A stretch of DNA of 64,000 nt from NCBI GenBank assembly GCA_947044405.1, contig CAMRHE010000650.1, forward strand, positions 124,001 to 188,000. The letters are read 5' to 3'. This document shows, piece after piece, positions 1 through 11,282 of the stretch. The stretch is from Leptodactylus fallax. Lineage: Eukaryota > Chordata > Amphibia > Anura > Leptodactylidae. The notes beneath the pieces are model-generated. The model was not told the origin of the DNA and made no database searches. It worked only from the letters and a program-made list of their open reading frames with translations. A program made the translations under genes and the position numbers. Within the stretch, counting starts at the first letter, position 1, and each line of letters begins with the position of its first letter.

Positions 1-719
1 TTTTAGTGTGATTTGAGGAGCTATTGGACCATGTCCCTAGCCATATTCTCTATCTCTGTGGATCTGTGCTGCTGATTTATTTCTAGTAAATACCATATTA
101 CTTTGCATTTGTTTTCTAAGTCTTCTAACCAAGATGGCACTAATAGATGTTATTATATATCTTATAGTGTATCACTATGTCCATGTATTACTTCAATTTA
201 TAACTATTGGCTTGAGAAACCATATCCACCTAGCAACATATTATGTGTAACATTGTCCAGTATAGTAAGTCTAGTTAGTAGGACCCTCTGTAGGAATGGA
301 CTGTCTTTGAAAACATCAAGTGGGTAAGAAGCCCTTTGCTTTTGACTTTTACATACCTGGTTAAAAACTGCTCAACCTTATATGTGTTGTCTAGTGAGTT
401 AGAGGCTTATCTGTGGTCTATGTTTACCTCCACCTGCCACCTTTATATGGCAGGTTTAGGTAAAAGGGTTAAGGAGGGCCACTACTCATGGGTCAGTGCT
501 GCACATTTACCACCAGTCTAAAATTTGTCAGCCCACCCCTGACCTACAGTGCCACCACAGTAGAAAACAGTGACATAGCTCTCAATGAAACTGATGGGCT
601 ATTTATGTAGACATTCTGGCTATTTGTAAACATAACCACTTTCTTCTTTATCTTAACTTTGTACTGGAGTTCAAGACCAGGGTGTTGGTATTGGGTGTGA
701 TGGAACACCCTTTTATATA
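1..719. other. Unannotated intergenic DNA
   Basis: I see no gene, terminal repeat or recognisable transposon here. The short open frames have no family motifs and no coding signature. It is AT-rich and probably old intergenic sequence. Confidence 0.5.
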
Positions 720-1600
720 CAGTGACTGACAAAAAAATCATAATGCACTCAGATATAAATGTCAGATTGCTGCAAAACTCAGCATGTAGTTATGTCTCAG
801 GCGGATATGTAAATGATTATAGGTGTGGTCTCATTAGACATTGGGTCTTACCACAAGAGTTTATAAAAGTGCTCCTTGCTTTGCCCTATAAAAAGGATCC
901 TAGGGGCTACTTTTGGGTAGTGTACCTCTTGGTGAAAGATGATTGGCTGTCTCTATGACCCACTTGAAGATATTTTGCCCATTTGACAGACTTTGAGAGC
1001 AGGTGCATCAAAGGACTGAGAGAACCAGGATGTTTTATTCAATTAATTGCCTACCATTTAGGTCATTCTGATGGAGGTGTTGGGAGCAGTGGTGATGTGA
1101 GGGCATGTATACACAACGAACTGGCTCCGGATGGTCCAGACAGACCACCAGTAGAAAGGATTATTTGATCCACTAACAACCATGAGCAACTCCCACAGTT
1201 TCCTTGTTCACTGTCCAAACACAGGTGACACCTTCATTACACACCCCTGCTCTGCCCAGACTATTTCCAGGCACATAGCAGAAGGAAATTTGGTGTTACA
1301 ACATCCACTAAGTGCCCTGCTACTGACATGCCAGTGATGTCATACTGTAAATGTGTATCCTGGTCTGCTATAGATTGGATCTGTTTCATCTTTAGCGACA
1401 GATCCAGGCTCATTTTGGGATCCAACATTGATCAGGTTCTTGATCAGGGGACTTTCCAGCCCCCACCCTCCTCATCACTAGGGGTCCCAGTAGTTGGATC
1501 CCAAAGATCTGACACATATCCCCTATTATATGAACAAACCCCGACTTGTTCTTTGGCTCTGTACTTGCTAGTAACCATTGGCTATCAATCCTTTAGAAAA
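720..1600 (+). pseudogene. Decayed Tc1/mariner-like transposase remnant
   Basis: The left end CAGTGACTGACAAAAAAA follows a TA dinucleotide, as expected for a Tc1/mariner terminal repeat. The plus-strand reading at 983-1168 (MTDFESRCIKGLREPG, then HLGHSDGGV) resembles the N-terminal helix-turn-helix of Tc1-like transposases that begin MTDFE..RI.GLREAG. A later stretch near 1355-1420 (WSAIDWICFIFSDRSRLILG) resembles the block around the first catalytic aspartate (FSDESRF). The copy has many stops and frame changes, and I cannot place its right end, so the end coordinate is approximate. It cannot make a working enzyme. The assignment rests on remembered family motifs; a protein search of the three forward frames would decide it. 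Confidence 0.55.
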
Positions 1601-2205
1601 GAAAATCAAGTAAATAGCATTTTATGATTTCTTACTAAACTTTACTGAAGCCTTTGTTCTCCTCAAAGCCAACGTACTACAATAATACATAAGCTATGTA
1701 TTCCAATAAGCACCATTAGTAAAGGATTCCATTTCCTGAAAGATACAAGACTGCAGCCCCACCTAGTGGAGAAGTAGAAAGCAATTTTAATGATCTAAGA
1801 TTGTCTAAAGAGAAGCTAACATAGAAGATGGCCTCTCAAATGGATTTCACCATATGCATGGTAAATATTCTTAATAATGTTTCAAGTGTATTTCCTACTC
1901 TTTTCTAATGTATATAGAGCTTTTACAGCTTCATACTGGACTTATAACGGTTAATAAGGCATTCCTATGTTGCTGGGTCATTCTGTGTTTAAACAGTCCT
2001 GGCATTGGCTCTGTGGTTTCTGGAAGGTGGGAGGAGTCAGCTGGTAACCTAGCAACCTCTCTTAGCCAATATGGGCTTCTTAGCTAGGGAAAGTCGCAGA
2101 TCCTGAGAACATCTTCAGCTCTCTAGTTAGTGGCGGTTAAACCAAGACAGCATTTCCATCCCTGTCTGTGGTACTGCCTGACTAAAGACACTGTACCTCA
2201 ATGTT
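1601..2205. other. Unannotated spacer
   Basis: No gene, RNA or clear repeat boundary is visible. It ends where the left inverted arm of the Penelope-like element begins. Confidence 0.4.
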
Positions 2206-2797
2206 ACCACTATAAGGTAAAATGGATGGATCTTACCCACACTGTAGGATACAGGGAAATCACCCAAAGGAGATGGCTTTTGCAGGGCCAGGGTACACAG
2301 TCCCTATCTGAACCCTTACACACTCTCCCTAGTTCCCCATATTGACTCCCCGCCCTAACAAGGGCAGTACCAAACTGTACCTTTAAATGTCCCTATCAGT
2401 CCCTACGCGTTTAATGGCACGTCCTGCACCACTCCTCAGGAGACCTTAGCTATCACACTATCCAAAAAAGTGCTTCACGGGGTACAAAAATAAAAACCAG
2501 AGAACACACAGTGGTGGGACTATTCCTCACTAGTTTAGACATAAAATGGCAGTGGCCAGCGAATGTGCATCATAGGGTAATTTAAATATGCATGCCGCCC
2601 CCCCTAATCAGGTCCAAATCACTACAGCTGCTTGAATCAGTGCTGTCAGAGGGGAGACATGTGGAAACAGTCCCGGTGCGCCTGTGGGCACCTGCTAGTG
2701 ATGCAAACCGCATCACTTCCGCTTTCAAATCAACTAGCATCGATTGCATGGTAACAACCGGCCGATAACCGCGCATGCGCTCTGCGCGCACATACAG
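2206..2797 (-). repeat. Left inverted arm of the PLE
   Basis: This stretch is the reverse complement, with substitutions, of 10131-10722. Matching landmarks are the block near 2206-2290 with 10640-10722, and GCGCATGCGCTCTGCGCGCA near 2771 with its complement near 10137. The arm also carries the sequence encoding the first residues of the PLE N-terminal frame. Confidence 0.8.
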
Positions 2798-3189
2798 ATA
2801 AAGCGGCAGATGCCGATTAGCATAGATAAACGCCGATTTAACTGTACCTAATCTTACAAAATGATCATCTACGTGGGGGAGATAATACCAACGAATTACC
2901 TTAACTCCTCAGATAGACCACGCACAGTAATATAATATAGGAAAGGAACCCATTAACCACTCGCGATGATCCCATTAAAATAAGAAAGACAATCCCTTGG
3001 CTCATTGATATTAAAAGGCTAGTTCAAAATCATATGTCTACAGACCTAATAACACTAACTTCACCCCCTCTAATTGAGAAAAAGCCCCAATGTTAAGAAG
3101 CAACCTACAAGCCAAACTATATAAACCAGAAATATAGAGAATACACAGAATATACACAACAAATAAATGGAGCAGATAAACAATATATA
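2798..3189 (-). other. Probable 3' non-coding part of the PLE
   Basis: It lies between the left inverted arm and the Tc1 insertion. With 4757-4884 it would form the sequence downstream of the PLE endonuclease frame. No open frame or motif is recognised. Confidence 0.4.
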
Positions 3190-4756
3190 CAGTCATGGCC
3201 AAAAGTTTTGAGAATGACACAAATATTATATTTTCACATGATCTGCTGCCCTCTGGTTTTTATGTGTGTTTGTCAGATGTTTTTATCACATACAGAAATA
3301 GAATTGCATTCATATTATGAGTAACAGAAGCTTATATTGACAGTTAGAATGAGTTAATGCAGCAAGTCAATATTTGCAGTGTTGACCCTTCTTCTTCAGG
3401 ACCTCTGCAATTCTCCCTGGCATGCTCTCAATCAACTTCTGGACCAAATCCTGACTGATAGCAGTCCATTCTTGCAGAATCAATGCTTTAATTTTGTCTG
3501 AATTTGTTGGTTTTTGTTTGTCCACCCGTCTCTTGATGATTGACCACAAGTTCTCAATGGGATTAAGATCTGGGGAGTTTCCGTTCCATGGACCCAAAAT
3601 CTCTATGTTTTTTTCCCTGAGCCATTTAGTTATCACCTTTGCTTTATGGCAAGGTGCTCCATCATGCTGGAAAAGGCATTGTTGAGCGCCAAACTGCTCT
3701 TGGACGGTTGGGAGAAGTTGCTCTTGGAGGACATTCTGGTACCATTCTTTATTCATGGCTGTGTTTTTAGGCAAGACTGTGAGAGAGCCGATTCCCTTGG
3801 CTGAGAAGCAACCCCACACATGAATAGTTTCAGGATGCTTTACAGTTGGCATGAGACAAGACTGGTGGTAGCGCTCACCTCTTCTTCTCCGAATAAGCTG
3901 TTTTCCAGATGTTCCAAACAATCGAAAAGGGGATTCATCAGAGAAAATGACTTTACCCCAGTCCTCAGCAGTCCACTCCCTGTACCTTTTTCAGAATATC
4001 AGTCTGTCCCTGATGTTTTTTCTGGAGAGAAGTGGCTTCTTTGCTGCCCTCCTTGAGACCAGGCCTTGCTCCAAGAGTCTCCGCCTCACAGTGCGTGCAG
4101 ATGCACTCACACCTGCCTGCTGCCATTCCTCAGCAAGCTCTGCACTGCTGGTAGCCAGATCCCGCAGCTGAAACACTTTTAAGAGATGGTCCTGCCGCTT
4201 GCTGGTCTTTCTTGGGCGCCCTGGAGCCTTTTTGGCACCAATGGAACCTCTCTCCTTGAAGTTCTTGATGATGCGATAGATTGTTGACTGAGGTGCAATC
4301 TTTCTAGCTGCAATACTCTTCCCAGTTAGGCCATTTTTGTGCAGTGAAATGATGACTGCACGTGTTTCTTTAGAGATAACCATGGTTAACAGAAGAGAAA
4401 CAATGATGGCAAGCACCAGCCTCCTTTTAAAGTGTCCAGTGGTGTCATTCTTACTTAATCATGACAGATTGATCTCCAGCCCTGTCCTCATCAACACCCA
4501 CACCTGTGTTAATGGAGCAATCACTGAAACGATGTTAGGTGGTCCTTTTAAGGCAGGGCTGCAATGATGTTGAAATGTGTTTTGGGGGATAAAGTTCATT
4601 TTCTAGGCAAATATTGACTTTGCAAGTAATTGCTGTTAAGCTGATCACTCTTTATAACATTCTGGAGTATATGCAAATTGCCATTAGAAAAACTGAAGCA
4701 GTAGACTTTGTAAAAATTAATATTTGTATCATTCTCAAAACTTTTGGCCATGACTG
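3190..4756 (-). mobile_element. Tc1-like element A, full length
   Basis: The terminal inverted repeats start CAGTCATGGCCAAAAGTTTT at 3190 and end with its complement at 4756. TA dinucleotides flank both ends, the usual Tc1 target duplication. At 1,567 bp it has the normal length of a Tc1 element. It carries one transposase frame on the minus strand and sits inside the 3' part of the Penelope-like element, so it inserted later. Confidence 0.92.
3367..4383 (-). pseudogene. Tc1-like transposase with one internal stop
   Basis: This is a DD34E transposase for cut-and-paste transposition at TA sites. The ATG at 4381-4383 gives MVISKETRAVI, a typical start. Helix-turn-helix repeats follow, with the linker APGRPRKT. 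The catalytic blocks are FSDESPF, FQHDGAPCH and [11 protein letters not shown], so the aspartate-aspartate-glutamate set is present. The frame ends in the usual C-terminal KKKGQHCKY. The only lesion I see is an in-frame TGA at 3988-3990, between RDRLIF and KRYREW; the reading frame is the same on both sides. Without it the frame is about 338 codons, the usual family length. A single stop suggests a fairly young inactivation. Confidence 0.9.
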
Positions 4757-4760
4757 TATA

Positions 4761-4803
<43 letters not shown>

Positions 4804-4810
4804 TATATAT
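4757..4810. repeat. (TA)n microsatellite
   Basis: A run of alternating T and A begins right at the TA target of Tc1 element A and continues for about 50 bp. Tc1 inserts at TA, so the run may have been the target. Confidence 0.9.
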
Positions 4811-4884
4811 TATTAGAAAGACTACATATATAATTTCAAAAACCCGAAGGAGTATAAAGAATTGCATTGGCTACATCAAATGAG

Positions 4885-7253
4885 TTAGATAAAGCAACAA
4901 AAATTTAGTCGTTCATTAAGACCACGTGGTGTCTCAGTTGCCAACCTAAAGATCCATTTATCTTCCCATTGTAGGGTGGCCTTATGCCAATACCCCCATC
5001 TCGGATGTGGTTTAACCAGATCTATACCCATAAACCTAATGCAATTCATATTTCCACCATGGAGTCTATTAATATGCCTTGCCACAGGGGTATCACGTTC
5101 ATTACGAATATCCCCCAAGTGCTCGCTAATCCTCCTTCTAAGCTCCCTATTGGTTTTTCCAACATACTCCATTTTACATTGACAAGTGACTTTTTTATGA
5201 CCTCAGAAAAGAAATTTCATCCTGTAAGTAAAAAAGGACATGCTGAGCAACTACTGCATTTATAACAACCCCTAGGGGGGGAGAGCCAAGTAGATGTAAC
5301 AGGTACATTCAGATGACTATGTACTAAATGGTCTTTAAGTGATCTCCCCCTCCTAAAAGTAATTTGGGGTCTCTCCCCGATACAGTCTCTTAATTCGGGG
5401 TCCATGGTAAGAATTTCCCAATGACGGTCCAAAATTCTGCGTACCTGAGGAACCCCATTATCGAATGTACCGATGAGACAAACAGTTTCATTAGCACTGT
5501 CCCTTTTCTCTTTCGATTTTAACAATTGAGTTCTATCGCTGTTTAAGGAAGCTTGATAGGCCTCCCTCAAGATCTGATCAGGGTAGCCTCTCTCAGCAAA
5601 GCGTACCCTAAGGTCAACTGCCTGGTCCACAAAGTCCTGCCCCGCGAGCAGTTTCTTCTCAATCTGAGGTATTCACCTTTTGGAATTCCTTTCCTCAAAG
5701 CATATGGATGATGACTACTCCACTGTAGGAAGGAATTTGTTGCAGTGGACTTTCTAAAGACCTTTGTGATTAATGAGCCCCCACATTCCTTAGAGATCAA
5801 AATGTCCAAAAAAGGAAGCACAGATCCCCCACCTCAAAGGTGAAAGAAAGACCGATATCATTCTGATTTAAATCCTGTACAAATTTTGAAAAGGACTTTG
5901 GACTGCCCTTCCACAACACAAAGATATCATCAATATATCGCGCCCACAGCTCAGTGTTGGACACAGAAATTCCATTTTCATTCATAAAAACTAAAGTCTC
6001 CTCCCACCAGCCCAGGAACAAGTTGGCATATGTGGGGGCACATGGATTCCCATGGCCGTGCCCCTGAGCTGGTGGAAGTGTTTCCCATTAAAGACAAAAA
6101 AATTATGAGTCAAAGAAAACTCTAGGAGGTCCAGGATAAACGAGCTGTGGGCACGATATTGAGTCCCCCGTGAGTGAAGAAAATATTCCACTGCTTTAAG
6201 ACCCCACTGATGTGGTATTGAAGAGTATAACGCTTCCACGTCTATGGAACACAATATCACATCTTCCTCCAGGCTCACCCCCTCCAGTCTACGCAACAAG
6301 TCAGAGGTGTCCTGGATGAAAGAGGGAAGTGCAGTCACAAAAGGTCTCAAGATTTTATCCAAATAGACCCCTAAATTTTTAAACAGTCCATTGATTCCAG
6401 ACACAATTGGTCTTCCCTTCAGTGAGGACAGGCCCTTGTGGACCTTAGGCAAGCAATAAAAAGTAGCCTCTACTGGTGAAAGAGGCATCAAAAATTAATA
6501 TTCCTTTTCCGAAATCAGTTTATTAATCTTGGCATTCAACAATAAGGAACGTAATTCACTGCAATATTCCACTGTAGGATTTCCTCTCAAGATCTCATAA
6601 TAATCCCTTTGCTGTAATAACGAGTCACACATAGTCATGTATTGTTTAACATCCATAACAACTACATTGCCCCCCTTATCTGCGGGCTTTATTATTATCT
6701 GATTATTCTGCTCCAGACCTTCTAAGGCCGCAAATTCTGTTTTTGTTAGATTAAAGGGGGCATGCATTTTTTGGATCTTACGAAGATCCGATATAACCCT
6801 ATCCATAAATACATCAATACATGATAAGTCACTACTAGGTGATAGTCTGTTACTCTTCACATGGAGGTCAGTAAACGGGCCCTGCCCTGATGATCCGAGA
6901 TCCTCCTCCTCCAGACTTGCTAAAAGTCTAACGTCTGAAAGGAGGGGGACATCAATCCTCAGTTCAGAACTGATTTTTTTGTCCTGATTGTTAAAAAACT
7001 TTTTCCATCTTAATTTGCGGGTAAAGAGATGTAAATCCTTGATCCAACAAAAAAGATCAAAGTTTGAACTGGGGACAAAAGAAAGGCCCTTTCTCAAAAC
7101 CTTCATTTCCTTACTATTTAAAATTTTAGATGAAAGATTAATTATCTGGGATTTGGTGGGGTCTGAGGAGGATTCCAATTTCTCAGGAGGTAAGTTTGTA
7201 CTAAAAAACCTCCTGTTTGGGATTTACCACCTCTCTCCCGACCCCTACCCCTC
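4885..7253 (-). pseudogene. Penelope-like reverse transcriptase and GIY-YIG endonuclease
   Basis: Reading the minus strand from 7253 down, recognisable PLE blocks appear in order: IIKPADKGGNVVVMD (6660-6700), FYCLPKVHKG, GRPIVSG, the catalytic-site block ILCSIDVEALYSSIP (about 6220-6270), a GTAMG block, the second catalytic block ARYIDDIFVLWKG (about 5910-5945), a cysteine-rich segment CYKCSSCSACP (about 5230-5270) and MEYVGKTNRELRRRISEH (about 5120-5172), the GIY-YIG-type nuclease region. In PLEs the RT copies the RNA and the GIY-YIG domain nicks the target. An in-frame TAA lies at 6495-6497, and frame changes occur near 6000, 5810, 5600 and 5200, so the copy is dead. The part upstream of 7253 was separated by the Gypsy insertion. 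Confidence 0.85.
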
Positions 7254-7850
7254 TGTAAGGCTCTTGCCAAACGTAGCAATACCCTGACACTACTGCAGGG
7301 GTCTGGGAGGAAGGACAGAGACAAGTGAGCCCTAATCTCACCCCATCCACTGTCCCTTCCTATTGCCTCAGTTACCCTAAACGGTAAAAGGACAACTAGA
7401 AGACAAGCCCTATACTGGGTAAGTGACACACAGAACAGGACAAGATAAAACAAACAACAAAAGAGAGGTCAGGAAGCCAAGGGGTCGGTAACAAATGAGC
7501 AATGCAGTACAAAGTCAAAGGAATATAACAAGGAGAGCAGGCAAAGACAGTGCAATAACCGGCGACTTGCTGAGAAAGTGACATCCTGTAAATAGAAAGT
7601 CTGGGCCCAGCCCCAGACCTGATAGGTACACAGGCTGTCAATCACACAGGCCAGGAAGAGATTAACTCTATGCAGTCCAGAGAGAAATGCTCAGAACACA
7701 GGTGTGGCTGGAAATCCATTACATTGACTAGGGCCATGTTCAGACTGAGCAACAAGAAACCTACACAAGGAATCAAACCAAACACGCCTCCTTCGCCACA
7801 GCATGCGAGCGGAGGGTGGCGCCGAGACCCGAACAGGCAGAGACGTTACA
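7254..7850 (-). repeat. 3' LTR of the Gypsy element
   Basis: A 597-bp direct repeat of 9023-9640. In plus orientation it starts TGTAAGG and ends GAGACGTTACA. Relative to the other LTR it lacks about 50 bp near 7497, where the other copy reads AATCCAAGAGAATAG at 9289, and carries other small indels. Confidence 0.88.
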
Positions 7851-7864
7851 GTACCCCCCCCTTT
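7851..7864 (-). promoter_or_regulatory. Polypurine tract of the Gypsy element
   Basis: On the minus strand AAAGGGGGGGGTAC directly abuts the 3' LTR. This is the expected position of the primer for plus-strand DNA synthesis and supports the minus orientation. Confidence 0.7.
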
Positions 7865-7989
7865 ATGAGGGGCCACCGGACCCTCACCAGATAAACCAGT
7901 TTTAGTAGGACCCAGTATTTTTCCTGCCTTAAATTCAGGGTCTTTTTGCACAACCACAGACACTGGTGGGCCAGGCAAACATTTTTTAT

Positions 7990-8977
7990 TTACCTGGTGT
8001 TTCCACCTTTAGCAGCTGAGACAGTCTCCTCAGTAACACAATTTAAAGTGTGCAGAGCAGTGATATCAGCAAATACCTGGTTGCCTGAGTGGTTCTTCTG
8101 ATTACCACTCAGGCACTGAAGTTTTTCCGCTGGTCTGCGAGGTCTGATCGAGCAGTCACGGATGAAATGAACGGAAGCACCACAATACAGGCAGAGGTTG
8201 TTCATGAGACGATGCTCCCGTCGCATCTTGGCGTCCATAACTCCCAGTTGCATGGGTTCCTCACCAGGAGTCATGGGAGAAATAACAGGTTTCTCAGGAG
8301 AGAGTGAGGGAGAGACAAAAAACTTGGAAGAAGCAGACCCTATTCTCTATTTAACATTTTCCCGGATCCTACGGTCAATACGGACAGCCAAAGTCATGGC
8401 CTGCTCAAGAGTGGGAGGATCTGGGTGACCAACCCAGACCTCCTTAACACGGTCACATAGGCCTTGTTTAAAGTGGACCTTTAGAGCTGACTCACACCAA
8501 CCTGCAGTCACGCTGCACTTGCGGAATTCTGCGCAATATTCCTCAGCAGAGCGTTTGCCCTGCCGCATGGTGAGGAGTTGCGATTCCGCAAGCCCAATGT
8601 GGTCTGGCTCAGCATATATAGACCCCAAAGACAAAAAAAAAATTTTCAAAGTTAATCCACTCCTCAGCCCCTGGAGGGAGTTTAACGGCCCAAGTCTGTG
8701 GATCCCCCTGTAGGAGGGATATAACTACTCCAACCATTTGGGCCTGGGATGCATGTGGATTAATCCGGAAATACAAGCGACAAGACTCCCGGAGAGTCTC
8801 AAATTTTTCACGATCCCCTGAAAAACGGTCGGGGAGTAGCATCTTAACCCTAAATGGAGCAGAAACAACTGGGGATGCTGCAGCAGCATCAGTAAGGGTC
8901 TGCACCTGTTTAGCAAGCTCAGCTACCAGGCTTGCCAAACTTTCCAACTTGGCCGCAAGGACCTGAATAGGATCCAT
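7990..8977 (-). pseudogene. gag: Gypsy gag polyprotein, frameshifted
   Basis: The frame starts MDPIQVLAAKLESLASLVAE at 8977, a typical start for frog and fish Gypsy gag, followed by a capsid-like region (FRVKMLLPDRFSGDREKF, then ESQLLTMRQGKRSAEEYCAE). A zinc knuckle [14 protein letters not shown] (CX2CX4HX4C) lies near 8150-8195. The first frame is broken in the A-run at about 8633-8642, and stops occur again near 8340, so three frames are needed to read it. No pol follows; the internal region ends within 140 bp at the polypurine tract. Gag would package the RNA, but this copy is disabled. Confidence 0.82.
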
Positions 8978-9022
8978 GCTGACCCTATGGGAAGCAATGG
9001 CAGAATGTATGGCCGTATATTC

Positions 9023-9640
9023 TGTAAGGGTCTTGCCAAACGTAGCAATACCCTGACACTACTGCAGGGGTCTGGGAGGAAGGACAGAGACAAGTGAGCC
9101 CTAATCTCACCCCAGCCACTGTCCCTTCCTATTGCCTCAGTTACCCTAAACGGTAAAAGGACAACTAGAAGACAAGCCCTATACTGGGTAAGTGACACAC
9201 AGAACAGGACAAGATAAAACAAACGACAAAAGAGAGGTCAGGAAGCCAAGGGGTCGGTAACCAACGAGCAATGCAGTACAAAGTCAAAATCCAAGAGAAT
9301 AGTCAAAAGGCAAGCCAAAGGGTCAGAGAATCAGGTAACAAAGTAGCAAGGAATATAACAAGGAGAGCAGGCAAAGACAGTGCAATAACCGGCGACTTGC
9401 TGAGAAAGTGACATCCTGTAAATAGAAAGTCTGGGCCCAGACCTGATAGGTACACAGGCTGTCAATCACACAAGCCAGGAAGAGATTAACTCTATTCAGT
9501 CAAGAGAGAAATGTTCAGAACACGGGTGTTCAGACTGAACAACAAGAAACCTACGCAAGGAATCAAACCGAACACGCCTCCTTCGCCACAGCGTGCGAGC
9601 GGAGGGTGACGCCGAGACCTGAACAGGCAGAGACGTTACA
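9023..9640 (-). repeat. 5' LTR of the Gypsy element
   Basis: A 618-bp direct repeat of 7254-7850. Because the element runs on the minus strand this is the promoter-side LTR. Its boundaries come from the TG...CA ends and the CCCTC duplication. Confidence 0.88.
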
Positions 9641-10184
9641 CCCTCCCTCTGGGTCGAGTCCGGGTCACTTTGTTTCTTGTCTCTGAATCTGACCGCTCTG
9701 TATCCGTGAAGGAAATGTCAGTTTCACCTCCCCTGAAGACAAACTCATCACCTATAGTGCTATATACTTTATTATCTCTGAAATCTTGCAGATCACGGGC
9801 GAATTGCCGGTGTTTACGTTCCTTAAGATGATATTGGAACTTTTCCAAGGAGGTCTGTAATTGAATCTCCTTGGTTGTAATTTCCGGTTCACCCTGAAAT
9901 TACTTTATGATCTCAAGTTGTTCCTTCAGTTGATTTTCCAATACCACAAGATGACTCTTTTCTTCCTCTAAAAGGATTTTTAATAATCTAAGGGAAAAAC
10001 TAGTTGCTTCTTTTTCCCATTTAGTCAGCAAACCTGTGCTTCTAATACGGGCTGCCGGGAGTAACCCGACTCTCAAGCCCCTGGGGACTATATTATTTTT
10101 AATGTAGCTTTCAAGGCTCTGCCGCTTTCTCTGTATGTGCGCGCAGAGCGCATGCGCGGTTATCGGCCGGTTGTTACCATGCAA
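9641..10184 (-). pseudogene. Penelope-like N-terminal region
   Basis: Two minus-strand stretches (9900-10184 and 9636-9848) belong to the 5' part of the PLE protein. The first has SLESYIKNNIVPRGLRVGL and then a heptad-like coiled-coil segment (LLKILLEEEKSHLVVLENQL). The second has ERKHRQFARDLQDFRDNKVY, a charged motif that I associate with the N-terminal region of vertebrate PLEs. A stop at 9900-9902 separates them. The rest of the protein continues at 7253 beyond the Gypsy insertion. The role of this segment in PLEs is not firmly known; nucleic-acid binding is a reasonable guess. Confidence 0.7.
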
Positions 10185-10722
10185 CCGATGCTAGTTGATT
10201 TGAAACCGGAAGTGACGCAGTTTGCGTCACTAGCAGGAGCCCACAGGCGCACGCGGGACTGTTTACACATGTCTCCCCTCTGACAGCGCTGGTTCAAGCA
10301 GCTATAGTGATTTGGACCTGATTAGGGGGGCGGCATGCGTATTTAAATTACCGAATGATGCACATTCGCTGGCCACTGCCATTTTATGTCTAAACTAGTG
10401 AGGAATAATCCCACCACTGTGTGTTCTCTGGTTTATTATTTTTGCACTCCGTGAAGCACTTTTTTGGATAGTGTGAAAGCTAAGGTCTCCTGAGGAGTGG
10501 CGCAGGACGTGCCATGAAACGCGTAGGGACTGATAGGGACATTTAAAGGTACAGTTTGGTACTGCCCTTGTTAGGGCGGGAGTCAATACGGGGAACTAGG
10601 GAGAGTGTGTAATGGTTCAGATAGGGACTATGTATCCTGGCCCTGCAAAAGCCATCTCCTTTGGGTGATTTCCCTGTATCCTACAGTATGGGTAAGATTC
10701 ATCCATTTTACCTTATAGTGGT
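10131..10722 (+). repeat. Right inverted arm of the PLE
   Basis: Inverted partner of 2206-2797. It includes GAAACGCGTAGGGACTGATA, a block I associate with PLE terminal repeats. Confidence 0.8.
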
Positions 10723-11282
10723 GATTTTTGGTGTCTTGATTATGCCTTGGTCTGAGGTATGTTTTATCTATTTATAATAATAAATGTTAAGTTTTATTTT
10801 TGCATTTGTGCTATGTTATATGCAATTCCTTATGCAATTATGGTGGTAGCCCTGGCTATCTAGTGCTGTTCCACCAGATCTGCTCAAATTTTGTGTTTTT
10901 GATTTAATTGACCTAGGTCCTGTAAGTAGCTGTGGCACAAATGTCAAGTTGACAGGAGAGGGTGAGACTAGCCACCATGTTAGACCTACACTAGCGCACC
11001 TTCTCCACACTGCTGTCCCTGGGATGTTGCACTTACATAATACTACATCTCAGTCAGTCATTGCTTAGATGGGGAAATGGAGCTCAATTTTCCCACTTCC
11101 AAGCCAGGACTTTTGGAAACAGCTTAACATGGAGGTTCTATGCTGTTTCCATAACCCATATAATAGTAAATAGGAGTCACAAAGACAGCATCACACTACA
11201 AGCTATGCTGTTTGTGTAACTAAGGAGAAACAGGAACAATGTAGCTTGCTGTCCCAAGATGGTTCTGTAACTTCTATTTACT
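10723..11282. other. Unannotated spacer
   Basis: No gene or defined repeat seen between the Penelope-like element and the next dispersed repeat. Confidence 0.4.

Larger units (their letters stand above)
7254..9640 (-). mobile_element. Gag-only Ty3/Gypsy LTR element
   Basis: Two direct LTRs (7254-7850 and 9023-9640) enclose about 1.17 kb with gag but no protease, RT or integrase. The LTRs run TG...CA. The element is flanked by a 5-bp duplication CCCTC (7249-7253 and 9641-9645). It therefore inserted as a unit into the Penelope-like element, presumably using enzymes from an autonomous relative. A recent internal deletion of pol in a full-length element would look the same. Confidence 0.88.
2206..10722 (-). 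mobile_element. Penelope-like retroelement, nested insertions
   Basis: The unit is bounded by two inverted arms of about 592 bp (2206-2797 and 10131-10722). Between them, on the minus strand, lie fragments of a Penelope-like (PLE) protein: an N-terminal segment at 9641-10184, reverse transcriptase at about 5.8-7.2 kb and a GIY-YIG-type endonuclease end at 4885-5172. Two later insertions break it, a Tc1 element at 3190-4756 and a Gypsy element at 7254-9640. Removing them leaves about 4.6 kb. PLEs are known for LTR-like repeats in variable orientation, so inverted arms are plausible, but two opposed insertions could also explain them. The copy is dead through frameshifts and stops. Confidence 0.75.

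Noticed and set aside
3820..4171. Plus-strand open frames over Tc1 element A
   Set aside because: Antisense shadows of the transposase.
2206..10722. A new kind of DNA transposon with long inverted repeats and its own polymerase
   Set aside because: The coding part is a standard Penelope-like RT plus GIY-YIG end; the arms are more simply explained as PLE terminal repeats.
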